Assembly: GCA_028288645.1 (NCBI GenBank)
Contig: JAQBNJ010000188.1
Location: 1 to 10,432, forward strand
Source: Sediminibacterium sp.
GTDB taxonomy: Bacteria; Bacteroidota; Bacteroidia; Chitinophagales; Chitinophagaceae
Direction: 5' to 3'
DNA length: 10,432 nucleotides
The notes below the pieces were generated by a model. It worked only from the letters and a program-made list of their open reading frames with translations. It was not told where the DNA came from and did not search any database. This document shows, piece by piece, positions 1-6,244 of the stretch (positions within the stretch are counted from its first letter, which is position 1; every line of letters begins with the position of its first letter). The translations under genes were made by a program, and so were the position numbers.

Positions 1-309
1 GCCTATATTTTAAAAGGCGTGCATGTTGATGGAACCCTCACAGCATTGATCGTGGCACTAGTACTCGGGCTGCTGAATAGTTTTATCAAACCGATTTTGA
101 TCATTCTCACTATACCTATTACTATTGTTACACTTGGCCTCTTCCTTCTTGTAATAAATATTTTGATTGTGATGTGGGCCGCAGATCTTGTTAGTGGCTT
201 TTCAGTAGACGGCTGGTTCACTGCATTGATTTTTAGCCTTGTGGTGAGTTTGGTGTCTTCGTTTATTGAAGCGTTGATAGGGAAGGATAGAAAAGAGGAG
301 CAGTCATAA
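1..309 (+). CDS. Phage holin family (four-TMS, superfamily IV type) membrane protein, 5' end missing
   Basis: The reading frame is open from the first base, and the protein already shows a membrane segment and the family's G-x-x-V-D-G turn there, so the true start lies upstream of the window. A GTG at 19 is only an internal candidate. The visible part (about 102 residues) has very hydrophobic helices separated by short turns: a helix with LLNSFIKPIL, a second rich in T/I/L, a third ending at WAAD, and a last one before the charged tail GKDRKEEQS. NSFIKPIL and the repeated DGxxTALI motif are typical of the family named after mycobacterial four-TMS holins. In free-living bacteria these are ordinary small inner-membrane proteins, usually without phage context and of unknown role. 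No phage genes are seen here. The next gene starts 21 bp downstream on the same strand, so co-transcription is likely. Confidence 0.85.
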   Translation, partial: AYILKGVHVDGTLTALIVALVLGLLNSFIKPILIILTIPITIVTLGLFLLVINILIVMWAADLVSGFSVDGWFTALIFSLVVSLVSSFIEALIGKDRKEEQS

Positions 310-330
310 TAGTTTATTAAATCGGAGATT

Positions 331-774
331 ATGGAAACATTAAAATATAAAGTGATTACTTCTGACAGACAGTATGATAAATATTGTAAGGCATTGGAAG
401 AACTTGCATTCACTTCGCCAAAAACAAAATCCGCTAAAGAAGAAATTGCCCTTCTTACTTTGTTAATTGAAAAATATGACGAGCAGCATAATACATTCAA
501 ACTGGCCGATCCGGTTATGCTTTTAAAATCATTATTGAAAGATCATAAGATGAAAGCAGTAGACCTTGCCAAACTCCTGCATGTAAGTGAAGGCCTGGTT
601 TCTGATATACTTAATTATAAGAAGGGCTTATCTAAAGAAACCATCCGCATTCTTGCCGATAGATTTAAGATGAGCCAGGAAGCGTTTAACCGGCCATATG
701 ATTTGCAACCAGGCAGCTCGAAAATGAAAAATACCAGAAACAGAAATGCAATGAAGAAATTGGCAACTGTCTGA
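331..774 (+). CDS. HigA-type helix-turn-helix protein (antitoxin-like), no toxin neighbour
   Basis: This 147-residue protein has the two-part layout of long HigA antitoxins. The N-terminal half (about 5-60) is helical and carries the ITSDRQYDKYCKALEEL motif, matching the family's 'I-s-eeqY-ala-ie-L' pattern. The C-terminal half has an XRE-type helix-turn-helix at about 75-116 (DLAKLLHVSEGLVSDILNYK, then ETIRILADRF). The tail 128-147 is basic and may be disordered. The start at 331 has GGAG 5 bp upstream, an unusually good Shine-Dalgarno for this genome type. HigA proteins bind operator DNA and neutralise HigB mRNA interferases. Here the upstream neighbour is a holin-like gene and the downstream 320 bp has no gene, so no HigB-like toxin is adjacent in this window. 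It could be a solitary regulator that kept the antitoxin fold. The fold is fairly sure, the role is not. Confidence 0.75.
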   Translation: METLKYKVITSDRQYDKYCKALEELAFTSPKTKSAKEEIALLTLLIEKYDEQHNTFKLADPVMLLKSLLKDHKMKAVDLAKLLHVSEGLVSDILNYKKGLSKETIRILADRFKMSQEAFNRPYDLQPGSSKMKNTRNRNAMKKLATV

Positions 775-784
775 AAATCGCCTA

Positions 785-824
785 AACTTCAGGGAACTAC
801 TATATAATTGACCAACCTGAAGTT
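785..824 (+). terminator. Hairpin after the HigA-like gene, possible terminator
   Basis: Perfect 9-bp arms AACTTCAGG (785-793) and CCTGAAGTT (816-824) are separated by 22 nt, starting 11 bp after the stop codon. No T-tract follows directly (CTAAAAGACCATTTTA), so intrinsic termination is uncertain. Its position at the end of a two-gene unit favours a role in ending or stabilising the transcript. Confidence 0.4.
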
Positions 825-901
825 CTAAAAGACCATTTTACCGGTCGCCGCCGTTTACCACGCAAAATTTACCGCTTAGCATTTTGTAAAAATTTAAAAA
901 G

Positions 902-934
902 AATATAAATTATTGATAATCAATATTTTATATT
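902..934. repeat. 33-nt AT-rich near-perfect palindrome
   Basis: The arms are AATATAAATTATTGAT (902-917) and ATCAATATTTTATATT (919-934) around a central A at 918. Fifteen of 16 opposed pairs match, and the one exception is T910 against T926. It lies about 75 bp upstream of the putative promoter of the small-protein/padR/pspC operon. The symmetric core TATTGAT-A-ATCAATA could be a protein-binding dyad. The only gene-free stretch over 300 bp upstream of padR (775-1095) also holds three scattered TTTACC copies (837, 854, 868) with no clear meaning. Confidence 0.6.
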
Positions 935-973
935 AAGCCAGTTACAGTCCTCTACCTATTACTGAAAAAAACA

Positions 974-1016
974 TGGTACTCGGTGTTGCATAGTACCAAA
1001 TAATGTCCCATCTTTG
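974..1016 (+). promoter_or_regulatory. Putative promoter and overlapping dyad operator of the small-protein/padR/pspC operon
   Basis: A Bacteroidota-type promoter is suggested by TTG at 986-988 and CATCTTTG at 1009-1016, 20 bp apart. The latter differs from TAnnTTTG at one position. Overlapping its upstream half is a perfect inverted repeat, TGGTACT (974-980) and AGTACCA (992-998), with an 11-bp spacer. The -33-like TTG lies inside that spacer, so a protein bound to the dyad would block polymerase. PadR repressors commonly bind their own promoters at dyads, and a padR gene is the second gene of this operon, so autorepression is the likely use. Transcription would start near 1021-1023. Confidence 0.5.
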
Positions 1017-1030
1017 TGTTGTCAAAGGAG

Positions 1031-1099
1031 ATGAAGAGCACAAAACCTCAACCAACCTTTAAAAACAATATTCAACACATTTTAATAAAAAGATCATGA
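1031..1099 (+). CDS. Possible 22-codon leader ORF overlapping the next gene by ATGA
   Basis: An ORF starts with ATG at 1031, just after the expected transcription start. It encodes 22 residues (begins MKSTKPQPTF, ends ILIKRS) and stops with TGA at 1097-1099, sharing ATGA with the start codon at 1096. Purine-rich AAAGGAG lies directly against the ATG, too close for normal ribosome binding. The four-base overlap is the classical arrangement for translational coupling, but a chance ORF of this size is common. No homologue is recognised. Confidence 0.2.
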   Translation: MKSTKPQPTFKNNIQHILIKRS

Positions 1100-1287
1100 A
1101 AACGCAAAACACAAACTTCTTAGTCAACCTGGGAAAAGACGAACTTAAAAACCTGGTAAACGAAGTAAAAGAAACTGTAGCCACCAACGCCCCCCACATC
1201 AATCAGAAAAACGCTTTCGGCGTGGTAGATTTATGGAACCTGGAGCGCACACGTAGAAACAGGATAGCCAGAAGGCATTACGCTTAG
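1096..1287 (+). CDS. Small basic DLWN-box protein, first gene of the padR/pspC operon
   Basis: The protein has 63 residues. Residues 1-35 form a charged, probably helical segment (LGKDELKNLVNEVKETVA). The C-terminus carries FGVVDLWNLERTRRNRIARR, an arginine-rich patch preceded by D-L-W-N. Short proteins ending in a 'DLWN-(I/L)-x-R-x-x-R' patch are, to my knowledge, frequent and uncharacterised in Bacteroidota. The W-plus-arginine pattern recalls DUF1127/YjiS proteins, although I cannot show homology. There is no signal peptide or membrane segment. The ATG follows an A-rich stretch (AATAAAAAGATC), as usual in this phylum. The gene is first after the dyad promoter and 76 bp ahead of the padR start, so it is probably co-regulated with padR and pspC. 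A nucleic-acid or acidic-partner binding role is only a guess from the basic tail. Confidence 0.7.
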   Translation: MKTQNTNFLVNLGKDELKNLVNEVKETVATNAPHINQKNAFGVVDLWNLERTRRNRIARRHYA

Positions 1288-1330
1288 GCCGAAACCTTCT
1301 AACAGAACAGCATTCATTCAATCACACGTG

Positions 1331-1347
1331 CCCCGCTTTAAGCGGGG
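1331..1347 (+). repeat. GC-rich mini-hairpin just upstream of padR
   Basis: CCCCGCTTTAAGCGGGG is a perfect palindrome around a central T. A realistic RNA hairpin has a six-pair CCCCGC/GCGGGG stem and a TTTAA loop. It sits 16 bp before the chosen padR ATG, between the small-protein gene and padR, with no T-tract. It could tune padR expression or mark the RNA for processing. A similar hairpin precedes the comB-like gene (9051-9066). Confidence 0.6.
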
Positions 1348-1363
1348 ACAAAAAACTCCGGTT

Positions 1364-1729
1364 ATGGATATTCAGAACACACAAAGTCAGATGCGAAAGG
1401 GTGTATTGGAGTTTTGCATTTTGTCCATCATACGCCAGGGCGAGGTTTACCCGAGTGACCTGGTAGAGCGGATGAAATCAGCCAACCTCCATATTCTGGA
1501 GGGCACACTCTATCCATTGCTTACCCGATTAAAAAATGCAGGATTGCTTACCTACCGTTGGGTGGAAAGAAACAGCGGCCCGCCACGTAAGTATTTTGTT
1601 ATGACAGACAAAGGCCTCGAATTCTACGGTGAACTCGAAAGAACCTGGCAGGAACTTGCCGATGCAGTTCACGCGCTTACGCAACCGGTGGAAACCGCAG
1701 TATCCGATGAAAACCAATCCCAACCTTAA
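1364..1729 (+). CDS. PadR-family transcriptional regulator
   Basis: The protein has 121 residues with the PadR winged-helix core. QMRKGVLEFCILSIIRQ (9-25) is the first helix. GEVYPSDLVERM (26-37) is followed by EGTLYPLLTRLKNAGLL (46-62), the recognition helix and strongest family signature. SGPPRKYFVMTDKG (71-84) is the wing. A dimerisation helix follows (88-105), then a short polar tail. Its length suits PadR subfamily 2. I chose ATG 1364 because related proteins begin a few residues before this first helix. An upstream in-frame GTG (1328) would add 12 residues, but these are encoded by a GC-rich hairpin. PadR proteins are dimeric repressors that often bind their own promoter. The next gene starts 22 bp downstream and encodes a HAAS-like/PspC membrane protein, a known type of PadR partner, so this is probably the transcription arm of an envelope-stress switch. 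Confidence 0.92.
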   Translation: MDIQNTQSQMRKGVLEFCILSIIRQGEVYPSDLVERMKSANLHILEGTLYPLLTRLKNAGLLTYRWVERNSGPPRKYFVMTDKGLEFYGELERTWQELADAVHALTQPVETAVSDENQSQP

Positions 1730-1751
1730 CCAACCATAAAATTGAACTGAC

Positions 1752-3983
1752 ATGAAAAAGGTAATTAATATAAACTTTCAAGGCAGGGTGATCCCCATTG
1801 AGGAGTCTGCCTACGACATGCTGAAACAGTATGTGGAAAGTTTGCGCAGGTTCTTTGCTGATGAGGAGGGACGTGACGAGATCATTAACGACATCGAGGG
1901 CCGTATCGCAGAACTGTTTGGTGAGAGCCTGAAAAAAGGCAGCACCTGCATCACCGATGATGAAGTGAACCATATCATCGCCAGCATGGGCCGCCCCGAA
2001 GATTTCGAAGGCGAAGAAGGAAAAGTGCAATCACAATTAGGCAGCGAAAAAACGAGCAGCGGTAATAGCGGTGGACAAAACTATACCACCTATACAACAG
2101 AACAACCCCGCGGCCGTTTATACCGTGATGAGAACGATAAGATCTTAGGTGGTGTGTGCGGTGGAATGGCAAGCTATCTCCGTATCGATCCAACTATCGT
2201 AAGATTGGTATTCGCATTGATGAGCTTTGGCGCAGGTACAGGTATACTATTATATATATTGTTATGGATCATCCTTCCTTCAAGGGCGCTCAATAACACT
2301 TCTTCTACAAAACGCTTATACCGTAACCCGGAAGAAAAAGTGATCGCAGGTGTGGCAAGCGGTATCGCGTCTTATTTTGATATTGCTGTATGGATCCCGC
2401 GCCTGGTATTCGCACTTCCTTTAGTTGCGGGTATTGTAAGCTCGATCTTCAGAAGTGCATTCTGGTTTGATGGCGATCCTTTCCCAAGTATTATGTTCGG
2501 ATCTTTCGGCGGAACACTGTTTGTAGCCTATGCTATCTTATGGGCAGTAATCCCTGAAGCCAAAAGCGCTTCAGAAAAATTAGAGATGCGTGGTGAGAAA
2601 GTAGATCTTAACACGATCAAGAACACCATCCAGGAAGACCTTGAAGGATTTAAATCACGTGCCGAGAAATGGGGCGGTGAATTCAAAGACAAAGCACAAC
2701 AATTCGGACAGGAATTCGGACATACCGTTGGCCAGAAAGGACAACAATTCGGAGCCGAAGCGGCTTATGTTGCCAGGAGTGGCGGCAGCCGGATCGGACG
2801 CGCCATCGGCATCATGTTCAAAGCATTCTTCTTATTTGTTGCAGGTGTGATCGCCTTCGCCTTACTGGTGGCGCTGATCGCAGCAATGGTAGCAGGTATC
2901 GGTGTGTTCCCGTTAAAGAATTTCTTCCTCGAAGGCATGTGGCAGAATGTGCTTGCTTGGTTAACACTACTATTGTTCTTAGGTGTACCGGTAGTAGCAT
3001 TCATTACCTGGATTATCCGCAGGATCATGGGTGTTAAATCAGGTAACAAATACATCGGTTTTACATTCGCAGGATTATGGGTGATTGGTTTGGTGAGCGG
3101 CGGTATACTCGCAGCTTCTATTGCACGCAATTTTGATGCGGCAGCCAAAGACAAACAGGAATATACCATCTCACAACCTCTTACCGGCAAACTGATCGTG
3201 AATGTTCCCGATAGCAAAGTGAAAGTATATGGCCGCTGGTTTAAAATGGATGGTGTGATGAATATGAGTGATGACAGCCTTTTCCTGAACAATGTAGCCC
3301 TGCACCTGGTAAAGAGTAACGACTCATTATACCATATCACTGCAAACAAATACAGTAATGGTCCCGATGAAACAACGGCCCTGCATAATGTGCAGCAGAT
3401 ACATTACAGTCTTTCACAACAAGACAGTTTGATCTATCTGGACAGGGGATTCTCACTTCAGAGAGGAACCCGGTTCCGTAACCAGCACGTTACTGTGATC
3501 ATGCAGATCCCCGTAGGTAAAAAGATCGTGATCAAAGGCGCTGTTTCACGCAGGTTGAATTCCTTCCACATCAGTGCGGGCAGAAACGATTGGGATTTTG
3601 ATGAAGAATGGAGCAGTAACTACGAAGACTGGCACTCAGATGTTGAATATATTATGACAGTAGGGGGTTTGGAAAGAGTGAACAAGCCTAAGAAAGATAA
3701 CAATGATGAAGAAGAAAACCAGAACGATGCCGTAGAAAAATACAAGAAGAGCAAAGAAGAGCTGAAAAAAGAGTACGATAAAAAACAAAAAGAAGCGGAG
3801 GACCTGAAAAAAGAACTGGAAAAACCGGTGGATACCACAAAGTATCGCTACCAGAAAACCACAACTTATAGCATTACTCCGCATGTAGAGAAAACAACAG
3901 CAGCAGAAAAAGTAAATGAAGCGGAAGACAATGCACCAACTGCAGAAGTTTCAAGGATCGCATTTATGCAAATGGTATTATAA
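1752..3983 (+). CDS. PspC-domain membrane protein with HAAS-like N-terminus, two PspC domains and a long C-terminal region
   Basis: The protein has 743 residues. Residues 1-88 are soluble and helical (EEGRDEIINDIEGRIAEL, then a GRPEDFE end), resembling the HAAS domain of PadR partners. After a polar linker, PspC domain 1 spans about 119-178 (GRLYRDENDKILGGVCGGMA, IDPTIVRLVF, YILLWIILP) and PspC domain 2 about 187-269 (KRLYRNPEEKVIAGVASGIA, AILWAVIPEA). Residues 285-345 form an amphipathic linker with several FG pairs (QQFGQEFG, QQFGAEA). Membrane helices follow at about 353-385, 397-422 and 434-456. Residues 470-640 are beta-rich and may be a toastrack/DUF4097-like sheet domain, which is inference. 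Residues 655-692 form a highly charged coiled coil. PspC proteins sense or protect against membrane damage. Being 22 bp after padR, it is probably that regulator's sensor. Confidence 0.9.
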   Translation: MKKVININFQGRVIPIEESAYDMLKQYVESLRRFFADEEGRDEIINDIEGRIAELFGESLKKGSTCITDDEVNHIIASMGRPEDFEGEEGKVQSQLGSEKTSSGNSGGQNYTTYTTEQPRGRLYRDENDKILGGVCGGMASYLRIDPTIVRLVFALMSFGAGTGILLYILLWIILPSRALNNTSSTKRLYRNPEEKVIAGVASGIASYFDIAVWIPRLVFALPLVAGIVSSIFRSAFWFDGDPFPSIMFGSFGGTLFVAYAILWAVIPEAKSASEKLEMRGEKVDLNTIKNTIQEDLEGFKSRAEKWGGEFKDKAQQFGQEFGHTVGQKGQQFGAEAAYVARSGGSRIGRAIGIMFKAFFLFVAGVIAFALLVALIAAMVAGIGVFPLKNFFLEGMWQNVLAWLTLLLFLGVPVVAFITWIIRRIMGVKSGNKYIGFTFAGLWVIGLVSGGILAASIARNFDAAAKDKQEYTISQPLTGKLIVNVPDSKVKVYGRWFKMDGVMNMSDDSLFLNNVALHLVKSNDSLYHITANKYSNGPDETTALHNVQQIHYSLSQQDSLIYLDRGFSLQRGTRFRNQHVTVIMQIPVGKKIVIKGAVSRRLNSFHISAGRNDWDFDEEWSSNYEDWHSDVEYIMTVGGLERVNKPKKDNNDEEENQNDAVEKYKKSKEELKKEYDKKQKEAEDLKKELEKPVDTTKYRYQKTTTYSITPHVEKTTAAEKVNEAEDNAPTAEVSRIAFMQMVL

Positions 3984-4005
3984 ACTCGGTTGAAGTTGGG
4001 ATTTC

Positions 4006-4039
4006 AAGAACCCTGTCTTGATCACAGGATGGGGTTCTT
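4006..4039 (+). terminator. Hairpin after pspC-like gene, possible partial terminator
   Basis: AAGAACCC (4006-4013) pairs with GGGTTCTT (4032-4039), and an inner TGT/ACA extends the stem beyond a small bulge. It starts 23 bp after the stop codon. The downstream bases (CCCTTACTTCTTAAAA) are pyrimidine-rich but not a proper T-tract, so read-through into the next two genes is plausible. Confidence 0.5.
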
Positions 4040-4077
4040 CCCTTACTTCTTAAAAACCGGCACATAAAAACAACGTT

Positions 4078-4470
4078 ATGAGAAAAGTATTACTGGTTCT
4101 TGCCCTGCTTTTTATCGGAACTGTTTGGTTTGTGAGTCATGCATTCCGCTGGAATTGGGTAACAAACGGAAGAAATGTTTCCATCCGGGTAAAAGAAAAC
4201 GGCAGGATCTACGAGATAAGAGCATTGTATGCACGGAATAAAACCTATCGCATACAAAGATTCATCGATGAAGAATTACATACCCACGATGTATTTGCCA
4301 ATGCAAGAATGGATGGTGATATTGTCTTAGACGACCGCAGTAATTTTTATGTACAGGCCTACCCCGGCAAATTAATTATACGAATGGACAGAAGGGAAAA
4401 TGATCCGGCAGCATATCACCGGCTCAAATCTCTTGGCGAAAAGCTCAAACATAAATTGACAGAAGAGTAA
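4078..4470 (+). CDS. Small membrane-anchored or secreted protein of unknown function
   Basis: The protein has 130 residues and I do not recognise the family. An N-terminal hydrophobic stretch (about 4-20, VLLVLALLFIGTVWFV) follows MRK. It is either a signal peptide or, as no convincing cleavage site is seen, a single membrane anchor. The rest (24-130) is polar, mixed in charge and strand-rich up to about 100 (VSIRVKENGRIYEIRALY, GDIVLDDRSNFYVQAYPGKLIIRM), then ends in a charged helix (RLKSLGEKLKHKL). It is placed 94 bp after the pspC-like gene and 12 bp before a lipoprotein gene, all on one strand, so it probably belongs to the same envelope-stress transcript, or to a second unit beginning after the 4006-4039 hairpin. 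A role in the periplasm or at the inner membrane is inferred from the anchor. Confidence 0.7.
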   Translation: MRKVLLVLALLFIGTVWFVSHAFRWNWVTNGRNVSIRVKENGRIYEIRALYARNKTYRIQRFIDEELHTHDVFANARMDGDIVLDDRSNFYVQAYPGKLIIRMDRRENDPAAYHRLKSLGEKLKHKLTEE

Positions 4471-4482
4471 TAAACAATTTTT

Positions 4483-4887
4483 ATGCAAAAACCATTAACC
4501 TTGTTTTTAGCTGCTTTTCTCACCGTGACGATCAGCGCATGTTCTTTAAAAAACAGCCACCAGGTGAACTGGACAAAGATCCAGGAAAAAAACGTTCCTT
4601 CTGAAGTGGTTCACTTTTTTGCCGGTCCAACGGGATCTAAAATAATTACAGTTATTGAGAGTAAGCATATTGCAGGCGATACCTTATATGACGAGTCAAC
4701 ATCGAACAGTTTTTTTACAGTTAAAATTGACGGCACGAAGATCAGCATACGTAAAAAGGAATTTAAAGGCCCGCTTCTTATTTTCAAAGACACACTTTAT
4801 TACAACAGGTCTTTCCTGCAAAAAGACAAAACAGTTGAACCCGGAGACCTTGACGTGTTTGCAACACCGGTAAAAACTGTTTTGTAA
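4483..4887 (+). CDS. Putative lipoprotein of unknown function
   Basis: The protein has 134 residues. The N-terminus MQKPLTLFLAAFLTVTISAC is a lipoprotein signal with lipobox I-S-A-C, the lipidated cysteine being residue 20. The mature part begins SLKNSHQVNW, without the acidic residues often linked to surface export in Bacteroidota, so a periplasm-facing location is more likely. The mature 114 residues are strand-rich (SKIITVIESKHI, NSFFTVKIDGTKISIRKKEF) with no family I recognise. It starts 12 bp after the preceding small membrane protein gene and ends about 50 bp before a strong terminator, so it is the last gene of the padR/pspC transcription unit or of a two-gene unit behind it. The lipidation call is well supported and the function is unknown. 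Confidence 0.75.
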   Translation: MQKPLTLFLAAFLTVTISACSLKNSHQVNWTKIQEKNVPSEVVHFFAGPTGSKIITVIESKHIAGDTLYDESTSNSFFTVKIDGTKISIRKKEFKGPLLIFKDTLYYNRSFLQKDKTVEPGDLDVFATPVKTVL

Positions 4888-4937
4888 CACAACAACCTTT
4901 TCTTTTTTAACTTTATCTGCTATTCGTTTATAGCATC

Positions 4938-4970
4938 AAACAGTAACTGCAGTTGCTGTTTTTTATTTTT
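4938..4970 (+). terminator. Strong rho-independent terminator ahead of gcvT
   Basis: AAACAGTAACTG (4938-4949) faces CAGTTGCTGTTT (4950-4961). All opposed bases pair, apart from one G-T wobble, and the central bases would form the loop. The right arm runs into TTTTTATTTTT (to 4970). This is the best intrinsic terminator in the window. It closes the + strand operon that starts at 1096 and insulates gcvT. Confidence 0.85.
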
Positions 4971-4989
4971 CCGGCACTCATGCTTCACC

Positions 4990-4997
4990 TATTTTTG
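4990..4997 (+). promoter_or_regulatory. Putative -7 promoter element of gcvT
   Basis: TATTTTTG fits the Bacteroidota TAnnTTTG element exactly and ends 20 bp before the gcvT ATG. No clear TTTG-type -33 element lies 19-20 bp upstream, where the terminator T-tract is. The resulting leader would be about 15 nt. Confidence 0.5.
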
Positions 4998-5017
4998 CCG
5001 GTACAATAATCTAACGA

Positions 5018-6103
5018 ATGAAAAATACCCCGTTCACACAGAAGCATATCGCCCGTGGTGCAAAAATGGCTGAGTTTGCCGGTTACAATATGCCGATCAG
5101 TTATACAGGTATCAATGATGAACATGCTGCGGTTCGTAAAAATGCCGGAATATTTGATGTGAGCCATATGGGCGAATTCATGCTGAAAGGGGAAAAGGCA
5201 CTTGATCTGATCCAGCGCGTTACATCCAACGATGCATCTAAAATATCTGACGGACAGGCGCAGTATAGTTGCCTGCCGAATGAAGAGGGCGGTATCGTGG
5301 ATGACCTGATCGTGTATTGCATTGAAAAAAACAAAGTATACATGCTGGTGGTGAATGCTTCTAATATTGAGAAAGACTGGAACTGGATCAGCAAATTCAA
5401 TACAGAAGGTGTTGAGATGCATAATATCAGCGATAAAACCTGCCTGCTTGCCATACAGGGGCCAAACGCAACAAAAATTTTACAGCCATTGGTTGATACG
5501 GATATCATGAACCTTAAATACTACACATTTACCAAGGGCAAATTTGCCGGCGTTGATAATGTAGTGGTGAGTGCAACAGGGTACACAGGATCGGGCGGCG
5601 TCGAAATTTATTTTGAAGACAAAGACGGCGCCGCCGAAAAAATATGGGATGCTATTTTTGAAATAGGCGGCCCGCAGGGATTAAAGCCCATCGGCCTGGG
5701 CGCCAGGGATACATTGCGCCTGGAAATGGGTTATTGTTTATACGGGAACGATATTGATGATACTACTTCTCCGCTTGAAGGCGGGTTGGGCTGGATCACC
5801 AAATTCACCAAAGAGTTTACCGCTAAAGACATCCTTCAAAAACAAAAAGCAGAAGGCGTTACGCGCAGGCTGGTGGGTTTTGAAATGATAGACCGCGGCA
5901 TACCACGTCATGATTACCTTATCAAAGATGAATCAGGAAATACGATCGGTAAAGTAACCAGCGGTACACAGGCGCCTTCATTAGGAAAAGCGGTTGGACT
6001 GGGGTATGTGGCTACCGGCCATTCTTCGCTGGACAACGAGATCTTTATCGATATCCGAAATACACCGGTGAAAGCTAAAATCGTAAAAGCTCCTTTTGCA
6101 TAG
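5018..6103 (+). CDS. gcvT: Aminomethyltransferase, glycine cleavage system T protein
   Basis: The protein has 361 residues, full length for GcvT. It moves the methylene group from the aminomethyl-lipoyl arm of H protein to tetrahydrofolate and releases ammonia, giving 5,10-methylene-THF in the cytoplasm. Signatures in order: [10 protein letters not shown] (20-29), [20 protein letters not shown] (34-53), the folate-site motif [10 protein letters not shown] (91-100) with the catalytic aspartate at 95/96, LAIQGPNA (144-151), [14 protein letters not shown] (185-198), [20 protein letters not shown] (226-245), PLEGGLGW (252-259) and the C-terminal barrel motif [21 protein letters not shown] (from 311). 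ATG 5018 is the natural start, because [10 protein letters not shown] matches family N-termini. No gcvH or gcvP is adjacent, as is usual where gcv genes are scattered. A strong terminator lies upstream and a long palindrome downstream, so it is probably monocistronic. Confidence 0.97.
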   Translation: MKNTPFTQKHIARGAKMAEFAGYNMPISYTGINDEHAAVRKNAGIFDVSHMGEFMLKGEKALDLIQRVTSNDASKISDGQAQYSCLPNEEGGIVDDLIVYCIEKNKVYMLVVNASNIEKDWNWISKFNTEGVEMHNISDKTCLLAIQGPNATKILQPLVDTDIMNLKYYTFTKGKFAGVDNVVVSATGYTGSGGVEIYFEDKDGAAEKIWDAIFEIGGPQGLKPIGLGARDTLRLEMGYCLYGNDIDDTTSPLEGGLGWITKFTKEFTAKDILQKQKAEGVTRRLVGFEMIDRGIPRHDYLIKDESGNTIGKVTSGTQAPSLGKAVGLGYVATGHSSLDNEIFIDIRNTPVKAKIVKAPFA

Positions 6104-6110
6104 TTTTTTT

Positions 6111-6174
6111 TTGCCACAGAAGACACAGATTGGCATAGAGATTTTTCAGTGGTAATCTGTATCTTCTGTGGCAA
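6111..6174. repeat. Long CACAGA-type palindrome downstream of gcvT
   Basis: The left arm 6111-6131 begins TTGCCACAGAAGACACAGAT. It is complementary to the right arm 6154-6174, ending CTTCTGTGGCAA, at 20 of 21 positions with a 22-nt loop. The left side is also a degenerate tandem of a CACAGA-like word (6115, 6124, 6134). Nine Ts precede the hairpin at 6104-6112 and none follow, so it is not a classic terminator for gcvT. Repeats built from CCACAGA/CACAGAG words are widespread between genes in Bacteroidota, and this looks like one of them. It may still protect the gcvT mRNA 3' end. Confidence 0.75.
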
Positions 6175-6244
6175 CTATTATCTGTTATTAACATTAATCT
6201 CCTTTTGTTGAAAATAAATGCTTCTTCCTGCACTTGCAGCAGGA

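Noticed and set aside
3..500. 165-codon - strand frame opposite the holin-like and HigA-like genes
   Set aside because: It is a shadow of two genes with clear family motifs, and its composition is unlike a real protein.
1..774. Prophage remnant suggested by the holin-family name and the HTH gene
   Set aside because: No other phage genes, no att-like repeats and no tRNA are present. This holin family is common in non-phage bacterial loci.
837..873. Three TTTACC words upstream of the stress operon
   Set aside because: Spacing is uneven (17 and 14 bp) and the words are too short to call a repeat array.
1328..1363. GTG start adding 12 residues to PadR
   Set aside because: The extension is encoded by a GC-rich hairpin and has no counterpart in the PadR fold. 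ATG 1364 gives the usual N-terminus.
2765..3349. 194-codon - strand frame inside the pspC-like gene
   Set aside because: It is the antisense of membrane helices and lacks any domain.
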